Shown: positions 45,842 to 54,833 of the stretch, piece after piece
How the letters are laid out: each line of letters opens with the position of its first letter
Numbering within the stretch: position 1 is the first letter of the stretch
Origin: Salinibacterium sp. SWN248
GTDB lineage: Bacteria; Actinomycetota; Actinomycetes; Actinomycetales; Microbacteriaceae
Assembly (NCBI RefSeq): GCF_015864575.1
Contig: NZ_JADYWW010000001.1
Coordinates: forward strand, 1,013,718-1,077,717
DNA length: 64,000 nt
Reading direction: 5' to 3'
Made by a program: the position numbers and the translations under genes
Notes under the pieces: model-generated
Databases searched by the model: none
What the model was told of the DNA's origin: nothing
What the model saw: the letters and a program-made list of their open reading frames with translations, nothing else

Positions 45842-46123
45842 ATGCTCACCCTCACCGAAACAGCCACCACGGTCGTCAAGACGATCGTCGAGCAGGACCC
45901 CAATACGGAAGCCTCGGGCCTCCGCATTAATGGGGAACCTGGTGCCCCTAACCTCACCGTTGCCGTCGTTGCGGCACCCGAGGCTGGCGACTCTGTCGTC
46001 GAAGCTGACGGCGCCCGCGTTTTTCTTGAAGAGAACGCCTCGGTCGCATTGAGCGACAAGACGCTCGATGCCAGCGTGGGCGAGAACGGCGCAGTGAACT
46101 TCGCCATTGTCGACAACGCTTGA
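45842..46123 (+). CDS. HesB/IscA-like protein without cysteines
   Basis: 93 residues with the A-type Fe-S carrier fold pattern: LTETATTVVKTIVEQ, then SGLRINGEPG and FLEENASVALSDKTLDAS. The three cluster-binding cysteines of IscA/ErpA are missing and the protein contains no cysteine. It belongs to the actinobacterial HesB-like group. GAAGGA precedes the ATG. It probably does not carry Fe-S clusters; the true role is unknown. Confidence 0.8.
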   Translation: MLTLTETATTVVKTIVEQDPNTEASGLRINGEPGAPNLTVAVVAAPEAGDSVVEADGARVFLEENASVALSDKTLDASVGENGAVNFAIVDNA

Positions 46124-46201
46124 TTAGCCACTACTTCTGTAGCTAAACCAGATTGTAGCTAGACCAGAATTCGTCGGCGCGCGGTCGATTGAATTCTGTA
46201 C

Positions 46202-47500
46202 CTAGTAGCGGGCGAGAGCGTCAGCATCGCGAGCATGAGTAACCGACCGGCGAATAGCATCCAATGCTTCAACCGGATCAGTCTCAGCTTCAGCGATCAT
46301 GAGCTGGCGCTCCGCCTCTGCTAGTCGAGTGCGGGCGCGCGCACTTGCGCCGCTGCGTCCTACAAGCTCGTGCACGACGGAGATCTGACTCCGCGCTGCC
46401 ACCAGGGTCCCTTGGTAGGCCGCGCGTGCGTGTTCAAACCGCTGTTGCTGGTTACGCGCCGTCGCAAGAGCCGTATCTAACTCAGCAGCAGCATCCCCGA
46501 GCAGGGCCAACTGCTCAAACGGATCATGAAGAACTCCGGATGCCGGCGCCGTCTGCTCGAGCGCCCTTTCGTTGGCGGCGATTGCAGTCACAATGCGCGC
46601 TCCACTCTCGGGATCGGGAGCAGTCTCTCGTGCCACCCGCGCTTCGAGCAGGTCGCTCGCGCTGTCCGAGCGCATCCGAGTCACCGCAGCGTCGGCTTGG
46701 GGTAGTTCGTTGAGGGCGCTCTCGGCAGCAGACACGGCGCGATCAGCGCGATGCAGAGCAGTGGCTGCGGTGTGGAGGGTGTCGGTGACCGCGTTGACTC
46801 CGGTGGGGCTGATGCCGGGAGCTGCGGCATCCAGCGCTGTCTCGCTCTCATCGAGGGTGGTGCTCGCTGTATCGAGGTGGTGACGTGCAGCTTTTACCGC
46901 TGACTCAGCGTAGGTGGTTGCGAGCTCCGCGACTGTGTCCTGCGCCGCGGTCTGCCGCAACCGCACGGCCGTCAATCGGGCTCGCAATTGCTGTTCTGTC
47001 TCCGCTGCGCCCACCTCGCTCTGGCGCCGCTCAGTGAAGGCGGTATCGAAGCGATCGAGCTTCGCGAGTGCCTGTTCGCACAGGGCTGTCATCTGCAGGG
47101 TGATGCGGCGGCGCACATGGTCGGCCGTCGCGGAGACGTCGTCACGCTGCTGGCCGAGTCGAAAGGCTTCCGTGAGCTGGCCGCGCGCTTCGGCAAGAGC
47201 ACTCGCGAAGTCGCGGGAGGCTGCGGCGCCGAACTGGGCCACCGCAAAACCGAGTTCGTAGTCGGCCTCGCGCACCCGATCGTCCAGCGTCACCAACCGA
47301 CTGGCCGCGCGAGATTCCAAGGCCGACTGCGACGACGTTCCCCGAATGCCGCGGTCGCCTCCGCGACGAAACAAGACGACGAAAGCGATAACCCCGATCG
47401 CCAGCACGAGCACGACGACAGTGGCGACGGCGATCGTGGTGCCGCGCACGAGTTCGGCGGTGTCGGTGGCGACGAGGAGGGGCAGGGCGTGAGGCACCAT
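46202..47500 (-). CDS. Membrane-anchored coiled-coil protein
   Basis: 432 residues: one N-terminal membrane segment (about 21-44, AIAVATVVVLVLAIGVIAFVV), a short basic stretch, then an almost entirely helical body with long coiled coils and many Ala, Arg, Glu and Gln residues. It resembles the C-terminal region of actinobacterial TPM-domain proteins (TPM_phosphatase-like), but the TPM domain itself is absent. Function unknown; it could be a cell-envelope scaffold. Confidence 0.65.
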   Translation of the reverse strand: MVPHALPLLVATDTAELVRGTTIAVATVVVLVLAIGVIAFVVLFRRGGDRGIRGTSSQSALESRAASRLVTLDDRVREADYELGFAVAQFGAAASRDFASALAEARGQLTEAFRLGQQRDDVSATADHVRRRITLQMTALCEQALAKLDRFDTAFTERRQSEVGAAETEQQLRARLTAVRLRQTAAQDTVAELATTYAESAVKAARHHLDTASTTLDESETALDAAAPGISPTGVNAVTDTLHTAATALHRADRAVSAAESALNELPQADAAVTRMRSDSASDLLEARVARETAPDPESGARIVTAIAANERALEQTAPASGVLHDPFEQLALLGDAAAELDTALATARNQQQRFEHARAAYQGTLVAARSQISVVHELVGRSGASARARTRLAEAERQLMIAEAETDPVEALDAIRRSVTHARDADALARY

Positions 47501-47762
47501 GCACCGTATTCTAGGGCGGTTTGTCGCGAGAACTGGGGGTGGGGCTACCGGGTGAGTCTGGCGAAACTCGTGGTTGTTGCACGCTTTCTGGAGGTAACTC
47601 GCTTAAGGTGGCGGTGTGTGGCGTGCAGATAGAGTTTCCGATGATTTCACGGTCGACCCAGATTCGGGCGACCATGACGTTGACGACGGCGAAAACGAGC
47701 ACGCTCACGCCCACGTTCAAGTAACAGCGCCTCACACGCTGAGTTTTGGTGAGCCGAACATT

Positions 47763-50700
47763 ATGGCCGGAAACGTTGCAGAGCCCACGTGGACGCTGTG
47801 GCGTTCACAATTGTCAGAACTGGGTGGGCGTTCGCCGCTCATCCACTTCGTTGATTCGCCTCGCACGCGAGTCGATCTTTCGACGACGCATCCCGGTGGT
47901 CTTGCCCAGTTCATCACCGGTAAGCGCACTCTGTTGTCGAGCCTCATCCGCGATGATGTCGCCCTGCGCTCGGCGAAGACAGCCGCTGGGGCTGTTGCCG
48001 CCAAGGGCCTCGAGCTGGCAACTGCCCGCGGCATTGACTCGGTGCACCTGGGAATCGGTATCGCTCGCTGGACCCACGATGACGTCGAATTCTGCGGCCC
48101 CGTCTTGCTGCGCCCGCTCGCGATTCGCCGTCATGGCCGCGACTTCGAGCTCAAGCTTCGGGGCAGCGCCTTCTTGAACCCTGCGCTTGCTCGCGCTCTT
48201 GACGAACAGTTCCATTTGCGGCTCGATGCTGAATCGTTTGTCGCGCTCGCCGATGCCGACGGCACCTTCAAGCCGAACCCGGTTATTGACCGGTTGCGTG
48301 GTCTTACCTCGCACCTCGACGCTTTCTCGGTCAGCCCACGCCTCGTGGTGTCGTCCTTTGCGGACGTCGCGCACGGTTTGGCCGATGACGCTGTAGATCT
48401 CAAGCACCCCATCCTTGACGCGCTCGCCGGCAACACCGCTGCCGCGTGGACCATCAAGGAAGGTTATGCGCCGGTTCCCGCTCTCTCCGCTGATGAGCGC
48501 TCGCCGCAGACCGACAACCTACTGCTGGATGCGGATGCCGAACAAGAGAATGTGATTGCCCAAATCGAGGCAGGCAACTCTCTCGTCGTTCGCACCCTGC
48601 CCGGCACCGGTGGCACCCAAACCATCGTGAACGCCGTGGGTGCCCTTGTTGCTCAGAACAAGCGTGTTCTCGTTGTCAGCCCGCGTCGTGCATCGCTGCA
48701 ATCGATCGCTGACCGCTTCGCCGACATCGGCCTGCCGGGTCTCGCGGTCGCACCGCGCACGCTTCGCCGCGACATCATCCGTTCCATTTCTCGCAGCGAG
48801 AAGGCCAGCCGTCCACAGATCGAAGACGTGGATGACGCCCTGCTGCGTTTGCGCAAGATTATGCTCGACTACCGCGAGTCCATGTCGGTTGCCGACGGTG
48901 TGCTAGGTGTCTCGGTGCTCGATTGCGTCTCGGAACTCAGCCGTTTGGCACTGCTGCCGACACCGCCGTCCACGACCGCTCGTTTGTCGCGGGAGGCGGT
49001 GGAGAAGCTCGCGAAGGATCGCAGCGCTGCTACCGGAGTGATTATCGCGGCCGCCAAGCTCGGCGAATTCAAATACGGTCCCGGAGATTCACCCTGGTAT
49101 GGCGCTCAGTTCGCCAATGGGGGAGAAGCTCTCAAGGCCCACGGTATTGCTCAGCGTGCGAACGAGCAGTTGTCGTCGCTGCTGGACGTCGCTAACCGTC
49201 TTGTCTCGAACACCCGCATGCGTCCGTTCCAGAGCATCGATGAGCTCGGCGTTTACTTGCGGCTGCTCGTTGATCTTCGCGAAACGCTTGACCGCTTCGT
49301 GCCGACCGTGTTCGACCGCGCCATCACTGAGCTGATTGCCGCTACTGCTCCGCGTCGCGATTTTCCGGACATGACGAGCGCGAACCGTCGCCGTCTCAAG
49401 AAGCTTGCCCTCGAATACGTTCGCCCCGGCGTTCGCGTGCCCGACATGCACGGCGCTCTCAAGCGCATCCAGAAGCAGCGGGTGCTGTGGCACCGTTTCG
49501 TGGCCGAAGGCGCGAGCCCAGCCGTTCCCGTGGGAATCGGTGAAGTGCAGCGGTCGTACCAGCAGGTTTCTGACGATCTCGCAGCCCTCGACATCCCGCT
49601 GGGCATCGCTGACTCGCACATGAATCTCTCGAGCCTTCCGATCCCGTTCTTGATCGAGAAGGTCGAGTCGCTCGCGGCCGAATCTGATGTGCTCAACAAC
49701 CTGCAGGAGCGCACCGCTCTCATGGGCAGTTTGCGTGACCTCAAGCTGAACCCGCTGATCGAAGATTTGGCTCAGCGCCATGTTCCTGAAGATCAAGTGG
49801 CGGCAGAACTCGAACTGTCGTGGTGGAAGTCGGCCCTCGATTCCATGCTCGAAGTTGACCGTGCGCTGCTCAACGCCAACACGAGTGTTGTCGACCGTCT
49901 CGAAGCCGATTTCCGTCTCGTCGATGAAGCTCACGCTTCTGCCAATGCCAAGCAGCTCTCGTGGCAGATCGCCGAAAACTGGAAGATCGGTCTCGTCGAC
50001 TGGCCCGATGAGGCTAGTGCTCTCAAGCGCGCTCTCGCCAAGGAACGACTCACCTCCTTCGACGTGCAAACCTCGGCACCCCACTTGTCGCGCACCATTG
50101 CGCCCGTGTGGCTTGCTTCGCCCTACGAAATCGATTCGGTTGTCGACACCATGCCGTTCGACACCGTCGTGCTGGTTGACGCCGGTGCTGTGACGGTCGC
50201 CGAAGCGGCCGGAGCAATCCGCCGCTCGAAGCAAGTCGTCGTTATTGGCGACCCTGTCATCCAATCGCCGACACCGTTCGAGACGGCGGTACGCGATGCG
50301 ACCGGCGATGCTGCACCGCTCGTTGACGACGAAACGCGCGAAGCACTCGTTGACGACTCTGCTTTCGCGAAACTCAGCGGCTTGCTGCCGACCCTCACTC
50401 TCACGCGCAGCTACCGCCCCGGCGGTGAAGAGCTCGCCGAACTGGTCAACCGTCGTTTCTATGACGGCCAGATCGAGTCGCTGCCCTGGGCGGGAAGTTT
50501 CCTCGGTCACGGCAGCCTCGCTGTCAGCTACGTCGCTGACGGAATTGGAATGCCCGACCCTGACTCTGGCGCTGTTGAAAGCCCTGACGCCGAAGTCTCT
50601 CGCGTTGTCGAACTCGTTCTCGACCACGCCACCAAGCGTCCGCAAGAGTCGCTCATGGTCATCACGGCAAGCCCCGTGCACTCTGTTCGTGTCATGCAGG

Positions 50701-51413
50701 CGGTCTTGGATGCCGTCAGCCGTCGTCGCCCGGAACTGCTCGATGTCATCATCGGCGATCGTGCCGAACCGTTTACGGTCACCACGATTGATCAGGCTGT
50801 GGCGCAAAGCCGCGACCGCGTTATTTTCTCCATCGGATATGGCCGCACACCACACGGTCGCGTGCTCTCCGACTTCGGTTCGCTTGGTGAGCCCGGGGGA
50901 GAGCGCCTGCTTGCTGTCGCGATGACGCGGGCACGTCGTTCGCTCGAAATCGTCACATCGTTCCGCTCAGAAGACCTCGACGACGGGCGCATGAAGCACG
51001 GCGCTGTTGCTCTGGCTGAAGTGCTCGACGAAGTGGATGCTCGCTTTGCTGAAGTTCCTGTGCCCGACGACAGCGACCCCATGCTCGTTGACCTCGCTCG
51101 CCGCCTTGAAGCTCGCGGACTGCGCGTTTCGCTCGGGCACCGTGGCAAGCTCGGCCTCGTCGCTTCGCGCGGTGGTCGCTGCGGCACCATCGAAACCGAC
51201 GCCATGGTTCACGAATCAAGCCTGCGCGAATCGCTGCGCTTGCGTCCTGAGTTGCTTCGTCGTCTCGGCTGGCACTACTTGCGGGTGCACGCGTTCGAAC
51301 TCTTCAGCGACCCCGATCAGGTTGCCGACAAGGTAGCCCGGATGCTCGGAGCAGAACCTGCTCCCACGACCGAGCCCATCACGATCATCCCCGCCACCCG
51401 TCCGCAGCAGTAA
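47763..51413 (+). CDS. Large helicase-like ATPase-superfamily protein with altered Walker motifs
   Basis: 1216 residues, an SF1-type helicase architecture. An N-terminal ~265-residue region is followed by motif I at Pro280-Gly-Thr-Gly-Gly-Thr-Gln, where the invariant Lys is Gly284. A long insertion (about 370-790) with helical repeats follows. Motif II-like VVLVDAGAV has Asp806-Ala807 instead of Asp-Glu. Motif IV-like LTRSYRPGGEELAELV and motif VI-like AVAMTRARRSLEIV close the C-terminal half. ATP hydrolysis is therefore doubtful. Its homologues are widespread in Microbacteriaceae, so the change is inherited rather than decay. It is coupled to a small conserved protein by a TAATG overlap. Confidence 0.8.
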   Translation: MAGNVAEPTWTLWRSQLSELGGRSPLIHFVDSPRTRVDLSTTHPGGLAQFITGKRTLLSSLIRDDVALRSAKTAAGAVAAKGLELATARGIDSVHLGIGIARWTHDDVEFCGPVLLRPLAIRRHGRDFELKLRGSAFLNPALARALDEQFHLRLDAESFVALADADGTFKPNPVIDRLRGLTSHLDAFSVSPRLVVSSFADVAHGLADDAVDLKHPILDALAGNTAAAWTIKEGYAPVPALSADERSPQTDNLLLDADAEQENVIAQIEAGNSLVVRTLPGTGGTQTIVNAVGALVAQNKRVLVVSPRRASLQSIADRFADIGLPGLAVAPRTLRRDIIRSISRSEKASRPQIEDVDDALLRLRKIMLDYRESMSVADGVLGVSVLDCVSELSRLALLPTPPSTTARLSREAVEKLAKDRSAATGVIIAAAKLGEFKYGPGDSPWYGAQFANGGEALKAHGIAQRANEQLSSLLDVANRLVSNTRMRPFQSIDELGVYLRLLVDLRETLDRFVPTVFDRAITELIAATAPRRDFPDMTSANRRRLKKLALEYVRPGVRVPDMHGALKRIQKQRVLWHRFVAEGASPAVPVGIGEVQRSYQQVSDDLAALDIPLGIADSHMNLSSLPIPFLIEKVESLAAESDVLNNLQERTALMGSLRDLKLNPLIEDLAQRHVPEDQVAAELELSWWKSALDSMLEVDRALLNANTSVVDRLEADFRLVDEAHASANAKQLSWQIAENWKIGLVDWPDEASALKRALAKERLTSFDVQTSAPHLSRTIAPVWLASPYEIDSVVDTMPFDTVVLVDAGAVTVAEAAGAIRRSKQVVVIGDPVIQSPTPFETAVRDATGDAAPLVDDETREALVDDSAFAKLSGLLPTLTLTRSYRPGGEELAELVNRRFYDGQIESLPWAGSFLGHGSLAVSYVADGIGMPDPDSGAVESPDAEVSRVVELVLDHATKRPQESLMVITASPVHSVRVMQAVLDAVSRRRPELLDVIIGDRAEPFTVTTIDQAVAQSRDRVIFSIGYGRTPHGRVLSDFGSLGEPGGERLLAVAMTRARRSLEIVTSFRSEDLDDGRMKHGAVALAEVLDEVDARFAEVPVPDDSDPMLVDLARRLEARGLRVSLGHRGKLGLVASRGGRCGTIETDAMVHESSLRESLRLRPELLRRLGWHYLRVHAFELFSDPDQVADKVARMLGAEPAPTTEPITIIPATRPQQ

Positions 51414-51661
51414 TGACAGACGGCACCCATCCCGAGCAGTCGGGCGCACCGGCGAGCGATGGAGCGTCTGAGGGCGAGCAGTGCAGTGCGGCGGGAGCCG
51501 AGCAGTCGGGCGAGCCGCGCGCGAAGCCCTCGAAGCGTCGTCGCGTGACGACGGCTCCGCCGGCGGGGTCAGATCCGCATCCGCCTGCTGAACCGGAACG
51601 GCATCAGGTTAACGAAAACGACGAGCGGCTCAAGGGCGATAAACCTCCGCATTGGGGGTAA
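51413..51661 (+). CDS. Small conserved hydrophilic protein
   Basis: 82 residues, disordered for most of its length, rich in Glu, Gly, Ala, Pro and basic RRR. The conserved part is the C-terminus, NENDERLKGDKPPHWG, found as a short signature in related actinobacterial proteins. ATG overlaps the helicase stop (TAATG), so they are translated together. No function is known. Confidence 0.75.
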   Translation: MTDGTHPEQSGAPASDGASEGEQCSAAGAEQSGEPRAKPSKRRRVTTAPPAGSDPHPPAEPERHQVNENDERLKGDKPPHWG

Positions 51662-51721
51662 GTGCCTTGGCCGCTCGTCGATAGTTTGTGAGCTACAGCG
51701 GTAGCTGCGAGTTGCGGTGCG

Positions 51722-52123
51722 CTAGCTGTTTTTCTTAGCGAGCAGGTCGCGAATCTGCAGAAGCAATTCTGCTTCGGTGGGGCCGGCTTCAGGTTCAATA
51801 ACGACTGGCTTGCGCGCGTTCGCGAGCTTGTTGGCGTAGTTCATCGGGGCGACGATGGCGAAGTACACGACGGCTGCGACGAGCACGAACTGGATGATCG
51901 CCGCGATGACCGCGCCGAAATAGATCACTGCCCCGCTGGTGCCAACCTCGACCGGGAGTGCTGTCGCCAGTGACTCTGCACTAAACAGGGCGCCGATGAG
52001 CGGGTTGAAAACCGCTTCGACAATGGTGTTGACGACTGCCGTGAATGCAGCGCCAATGACGACTGCTACGGCTAAGTCGATGACATTGCCACGCAGAATA
52101 AATTCTTTGAATCCGCTTAACAT
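51722..52123 (-). CDS. mscL: Large-conductance mechanosensitive channel MscL
   Basis: 133 residues: N-terminal amphipathic helix (SGFKEFILRGNVIDLAV), TM1 with AVAVVIGAAFTAVV, periplasmic loop, TM2 and a C-terminal helix ending QIRDLLAKKN. It opens under hypo-osmotic membrane stretch. ATG 52123 is preceded by AAAGGAGC; a longer in-frame start at 52153 would add ten unlikely residues. It lies 30 bases downstream of the fmdB-like gene on the same strand. Confidence 0.95.
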   Translation of the reverse strand: MLSGFKEFILRGNVIDLAVAVVIGAAFTAVVNTIVEAVFNPLIGALFSAESLATALPVEVGTSGAVIYFGAVIAAIIQFVLVAAVVYFAIVAPMNYANKLANARKPVVIEPEAGPTEAELLLQIRDLLAKKNS

Positions 52124-52153
52124 GGGGGCTCCTTTTAGTGGGGGATACGTCAA

Positions 52154-52507
52154 CTATGACGCTTTAGCGGCCGATGATGAAGAAGATGACGAAGAAGTAG
52201 CGGAAGAAGTCGACGAGCTCGACGATCCTGAATCACTCGAACTTGAGCTGGATTTCTCCGACGATGACGGCTTTGAGGTGGAGGAGCCGGAGCCCGAGGA
52301 GCCGGAGCTTGAGTCGCTCGAACTCGTGGTGGAACGCGAGTCGTTGCGGTAGAAACCAGAGCCGTTGAAGGTGACTCCGACGGCGGAAAAGATCTTGCGC
52401 AGTTTGCCTTGGCAGGCGGGGCACACCGTGAGCGAGTCGTCGGTGAACGATTGCTGAATATCGAACGCGTTGTCGCACTCGGTGCAGCGGTAGGAATAGG
52501 TAGGCAC
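52154..52507 (-). CDS. FmdB-family zinc-ribbon protein with Ser-rich tail
   Basis: 117 residues. The first ~55 form the FmdB zinc ribbon with CTEC and CPAC pairs, in the usual order YRCTECDNAF ... LTVCPACQGKLRKIFSAVG. The remaining ~60 residues are a low-complexity Ser/Gly/Ala tail with charged residues, probably disordered. FmdB proteins are putative regulators of unknown function. It sits between the cyclo-ligase and mscL genes on the same strand. Confidence 0.85.
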   Translation of the reverse strand: MPTYSYRCTECDNAFDIQQSFTDDSLTVCPACQGKLRKIFSAVGVTFNGSGFYRNDSRSTTSSSDSSSGSSGSGSSTSKPSSSEKSSSSSSDSGSSSSSTSSATSSSSSSSSAAKAS

Positions 52508-52514
52508 GAGATCC

Positions 52515-53105
52515 TTAGTTGTGCTCGGTGATGGTCACAATTCCCGTGGGGGTAACTATGCCGTTTACTGGTTGGTCATGAATTTCAGTGGGAACTTCAT
52601 CCACAAATTCGCTGTCGAAGATCACGGCGTAGACGGGCGGCTTGGTTTCCATGGAGCCGAGGGTCTTGTCGAAATAGCCGCGTCCCCAGCCCATGCGCAT
52701 GCCGGAACGATCCACGGATGCCGCAGGCACGATGATGAGGTCGACGTCATTGATGGCGATCGGGCCCAGCACGTCGCTCGTAGGCGCTGGCATCCCGATG
52801 AGGTCCTGGTCTTCATCTTCGCCGTCGTAGGGAGCCCAGTCGAGCAGACCGTCGGCGCGCGAGATGGGAAGCAGCACGGTGATGTCGTGTTCGCAGGCCC
52901 AGTGCAAGAATCCGCGGGTTTCTGGTTCGTCGGTGGTGGACAGGTAGGCGGCGATCGAGGTAGATCCGAGTCTCTGAGTGAGCTCGATGAGGTGCTCTGT
53001 TACACCAGTGTTAAATTCTTCCCGCTCTTTGGCGGTGCAGATGCGTCGGCGTTCGCGTAGTTCGGCCCGGAGTGCACGTTTATCGTGACTGACGTCGTCG
53101 GTCAT
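52515..53105 (-). CDS. 5-formyltetrahydrofolate cyclo-ligase
   Basis: 196 residues converting 5-formyl-THF to 5,10-methenyl-THF with ATP. Family pattern: basic N-terminal helix KRALRAELRERRR, IAAYLSTTDEPETRGFL, and the C-terminal MGWGRGYFDKTL for substrate and nucleotide binding. It is followed on the same strand by the fmdB-like gene after 7 bases. Divergent from galU with a 38-base gap. Confidence 0.92.
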   Translation of the reverse strand: MTDDVSHDKRALRAELRERRRICTAKEREEFNTGVTEHLIELTQRLGSTSIAAYLSTTDEPETRGFLHWACEHDITVLLPISRADGLLDWAPYDGEDEDQDLIGMPAPTSDVLGPIAINDVDLIIVPAASVDRSGMRMGWGRGYFDKTLGSMETKPPVYAVIFDSEFVDEVPTEIHDQPVNGIVTPTGIVTITEHN

Positions 53106-53143
53106 ATAAGCATTCTACGAGACTGGCCGACTACGCTGTACCT

Positions 53144-54034
53144 ATGGCTACGAAGATTACTAAAGCGGTTATTCCTGCTGCAGGTCTGGGCACACGATTT
53201 CTCCCGGCAACGAAAGCTATGCCGAAGGAGATGTTGCCGGTTGTAGATAAACCGGCCATCCAATATGTCGTAGAGGAGGCGGTTGCCGCTGGCCTCACTG
53301 ACGTGCTGATGATCACCGGGCGCAACAAAAACGCCCTCGAAAACCATTTCGATCGAATGACCGAGTTGGAGTCCACTCTCCAGCAAAAGGGCGACACTGA
53401 TCGGCTTTCCAAGGTCGAGTTTTCTAACGATCTCGCCGACATGCACTACGTACGTCAAGGTGACCCGCGCGGTCTCGGCCACGCCGTTCTCCGCGCCAAA
53501 ATGCACGTGGGTCACGAACCGTTCGCCGTATTGCTCGGTGACGACCTCATCGACGACCGCGACGTTCTGCTCTCCCGCATGCTCGAGGAGCAAGAGGGCC
53601 GCAACGCGACCATCATCGCTCTCATGGAGGTCGACCCCGCGCAAAGCCACATGTATGGCATCGCGACGGTGGAACCCACCGACGACCCCGATGTTGTGCA
53701 CATCACCGGACTCGTCGAGAAGCCGGCTCAGGGCACAGCGCTCTCCAACCTCGCCATCATCGGCCGGTACGTATTGAGGCCAGAAATCTTCGAGGTTCTT
53801 GAGCGCACCGATCCCGGCAAGGGCGGCGAAATTCAATTGACGGATGCCCTGCAGGAGATGGCGGAGAACGATATTGCCGGTGGTGTTTACGGCGTCGTGT
53901 TCCGCGGCCGTCGTTATGACACTGGTGACCGTCTCGACTACATCAAGGCCATCGTGCAGCTTGCCGTTGAGCGCGACGACCTGGGCCCAGACCTGCGCCC
54001 CTGGCTACAGCAGTTCAGCGCAACTCTGGACTAG
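53144..54034 (+). CDS. galU: UTP--glucose-1-phosphate uridylyltransferase GalU
   Basis: 296 residues forming UDP-glucose. The nucleotide-binding GLGTRFLPATKAMPKEM lies at the N-terminus; later VEEAVAAGLTDVLMITGR, PFAVLLGDD and RGRRYDTGDRLDYIKA are intact. The downstream rimJ-like gene starts 4 bases after its stop and sepX follows, matching the conserved actinobacterial galU cluster; moeA, common between them in other genera, is missing here. Confidence 0.96.
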   Translation: MATKITKAVIPAAGLGTRFLPATKAMPKEMLPVVDKPAIQYVVEEAVAAGLTDVLMITGRNKNALENHFDRMTELESTLQQKGDTDRLSKVEFSNDLADMHYVRQGDPRGLGHAVLRAKMHVGHEPFAVLLGDDLIDDRDVLLSRMLEEQEGRNATIIALMEVDPAQSHMYGIATVEPTDDPDVVHITGLVEKPAQGTALSNLAIIGRYVLRPEIFEVLERTDPGKGGEIQLTDALQEMAENDIAGGVYGVVFRGRRYDTGDRLDYIKAIVQLAVERDDLGPDLRPWLQQFSATLD

Positions 54035-54037
54035 CTA

Positions 54038-54697
54038 GTGGCGTTTGGCATTCCGACGCTGAGCGACGGAAATATTAGTATTCGCCCCATTCGGGTGCGA
54101 GACGCTCGGGCGTTAGAAACAGAGCTCCGCGACAACCGGGGGTGGCTTCGCAAGTGGGAGGCCACCAGCCCGGTTGGTCCGTCGTCGTTCGACGTGAAGT
54201 CGAGCATCCGCGGTCTACTGCAACAGTCTCGCGTGGGCACCGGTTTGCCGTTCGTCATTGAATACGACGGCGTAGTCGCTGGCCAACTCAACGTGTCGTC
54301 CATCACGTACGGGTCGCTCGCTTCGGCATCCCTTGGGTACTGGGTGTCAGAACGCTTCGCTGGCAAAGGTCTCACCCCGACCGCGGTAGCGCTCGCCACC
54401 GATTACTGTTTTTTTCAGCTCGGTCTTCACCGCATGGAGATCTGTATCCGACCCGAGAACGAGCCGAGCCTTCGTGTGGTTGAGAAGTTGGGGTTCCGTT
54501 ACGAGCAACTGCGTCGCCGCTTCATCCACATCGATGGCGACTGGCGCGACCACTTCTGTTTCGCGCTCACGGTCGAAGAGCTTCCTCAGGGAGTCTTTCA
54601 ACGGTGGAAGTCAGGAAACGCCCCCGAGCAGGATGCTCATATTCCTGCCGAGGACCGTGTGCGGGCCGCGCACCCCTTGGCGCTTCCCCAGCGCTAA
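54038..54697 (+). CDS. rimJ: GNAT family N-acetyltransferase, RimJ-like
   Basis: 219 residues. Pattern of ribosomal-protein N-acetyltransferases: ISIRPIRVRDARALETEL, GQLNVSSITYGSLASASLGYWVSERFAGKGLTP as acetyl-CoA loop, and MEICIRPENEPSLRVVEKLGFR. GTG start, 4 bases after galU. The tail beyond the domain (FQRWKSGNAPEQD) is disordered. The symbol follows synteny and family, and substrate specificity is untested. Confidence 0.82.
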   Translation: MAFGIPTLSDGNISIRPIRVRDARALETELRDNRGWLRKWEATSPVGPSSFDVKSSIRGLLQQSRVGTGLPFVIEYDGVVAGQLNVSSITYGSLASASLGYWVSERFAGKGLTPTAVALATDYCFFQLGLHRMEICIRPENEPSLRVVEKLGFRYEQLRRRFIHIDGDWRDHFCFALTVEELPQGVFQRWKSGNAPEQDAHIPAEDRVRAAHPLALPQR

Positions 54698-54833
54698 GTC
54701 GCTCTCGCGCAACTCGTCGGCGAGCGCACATCAACGCGCTGTAGTCGTTGTTGCCGGGGGACTCTCAGCAACTTGTCACGTCGCTACCGCGTGCCGACAG
54801 CCCGACACGCGCGGATACTCGTAGCGTATAGCC

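Noticed and set aside
47511..47735. 74-codon minus-strand frame with a hydrophobic N-terminus and Pro/Ser-rich end
   Set aside because: It has a GTG start without a clear Shine-Dalgarno and no recognised family. It could be a small membrane protein but cannot be supported.
49089..50855. 588-codon minus-strand frame inside the helicase gene
   Set aside because: Shadow frame of the large gene; no homologous pattern and no upstream ribosome-binding site.
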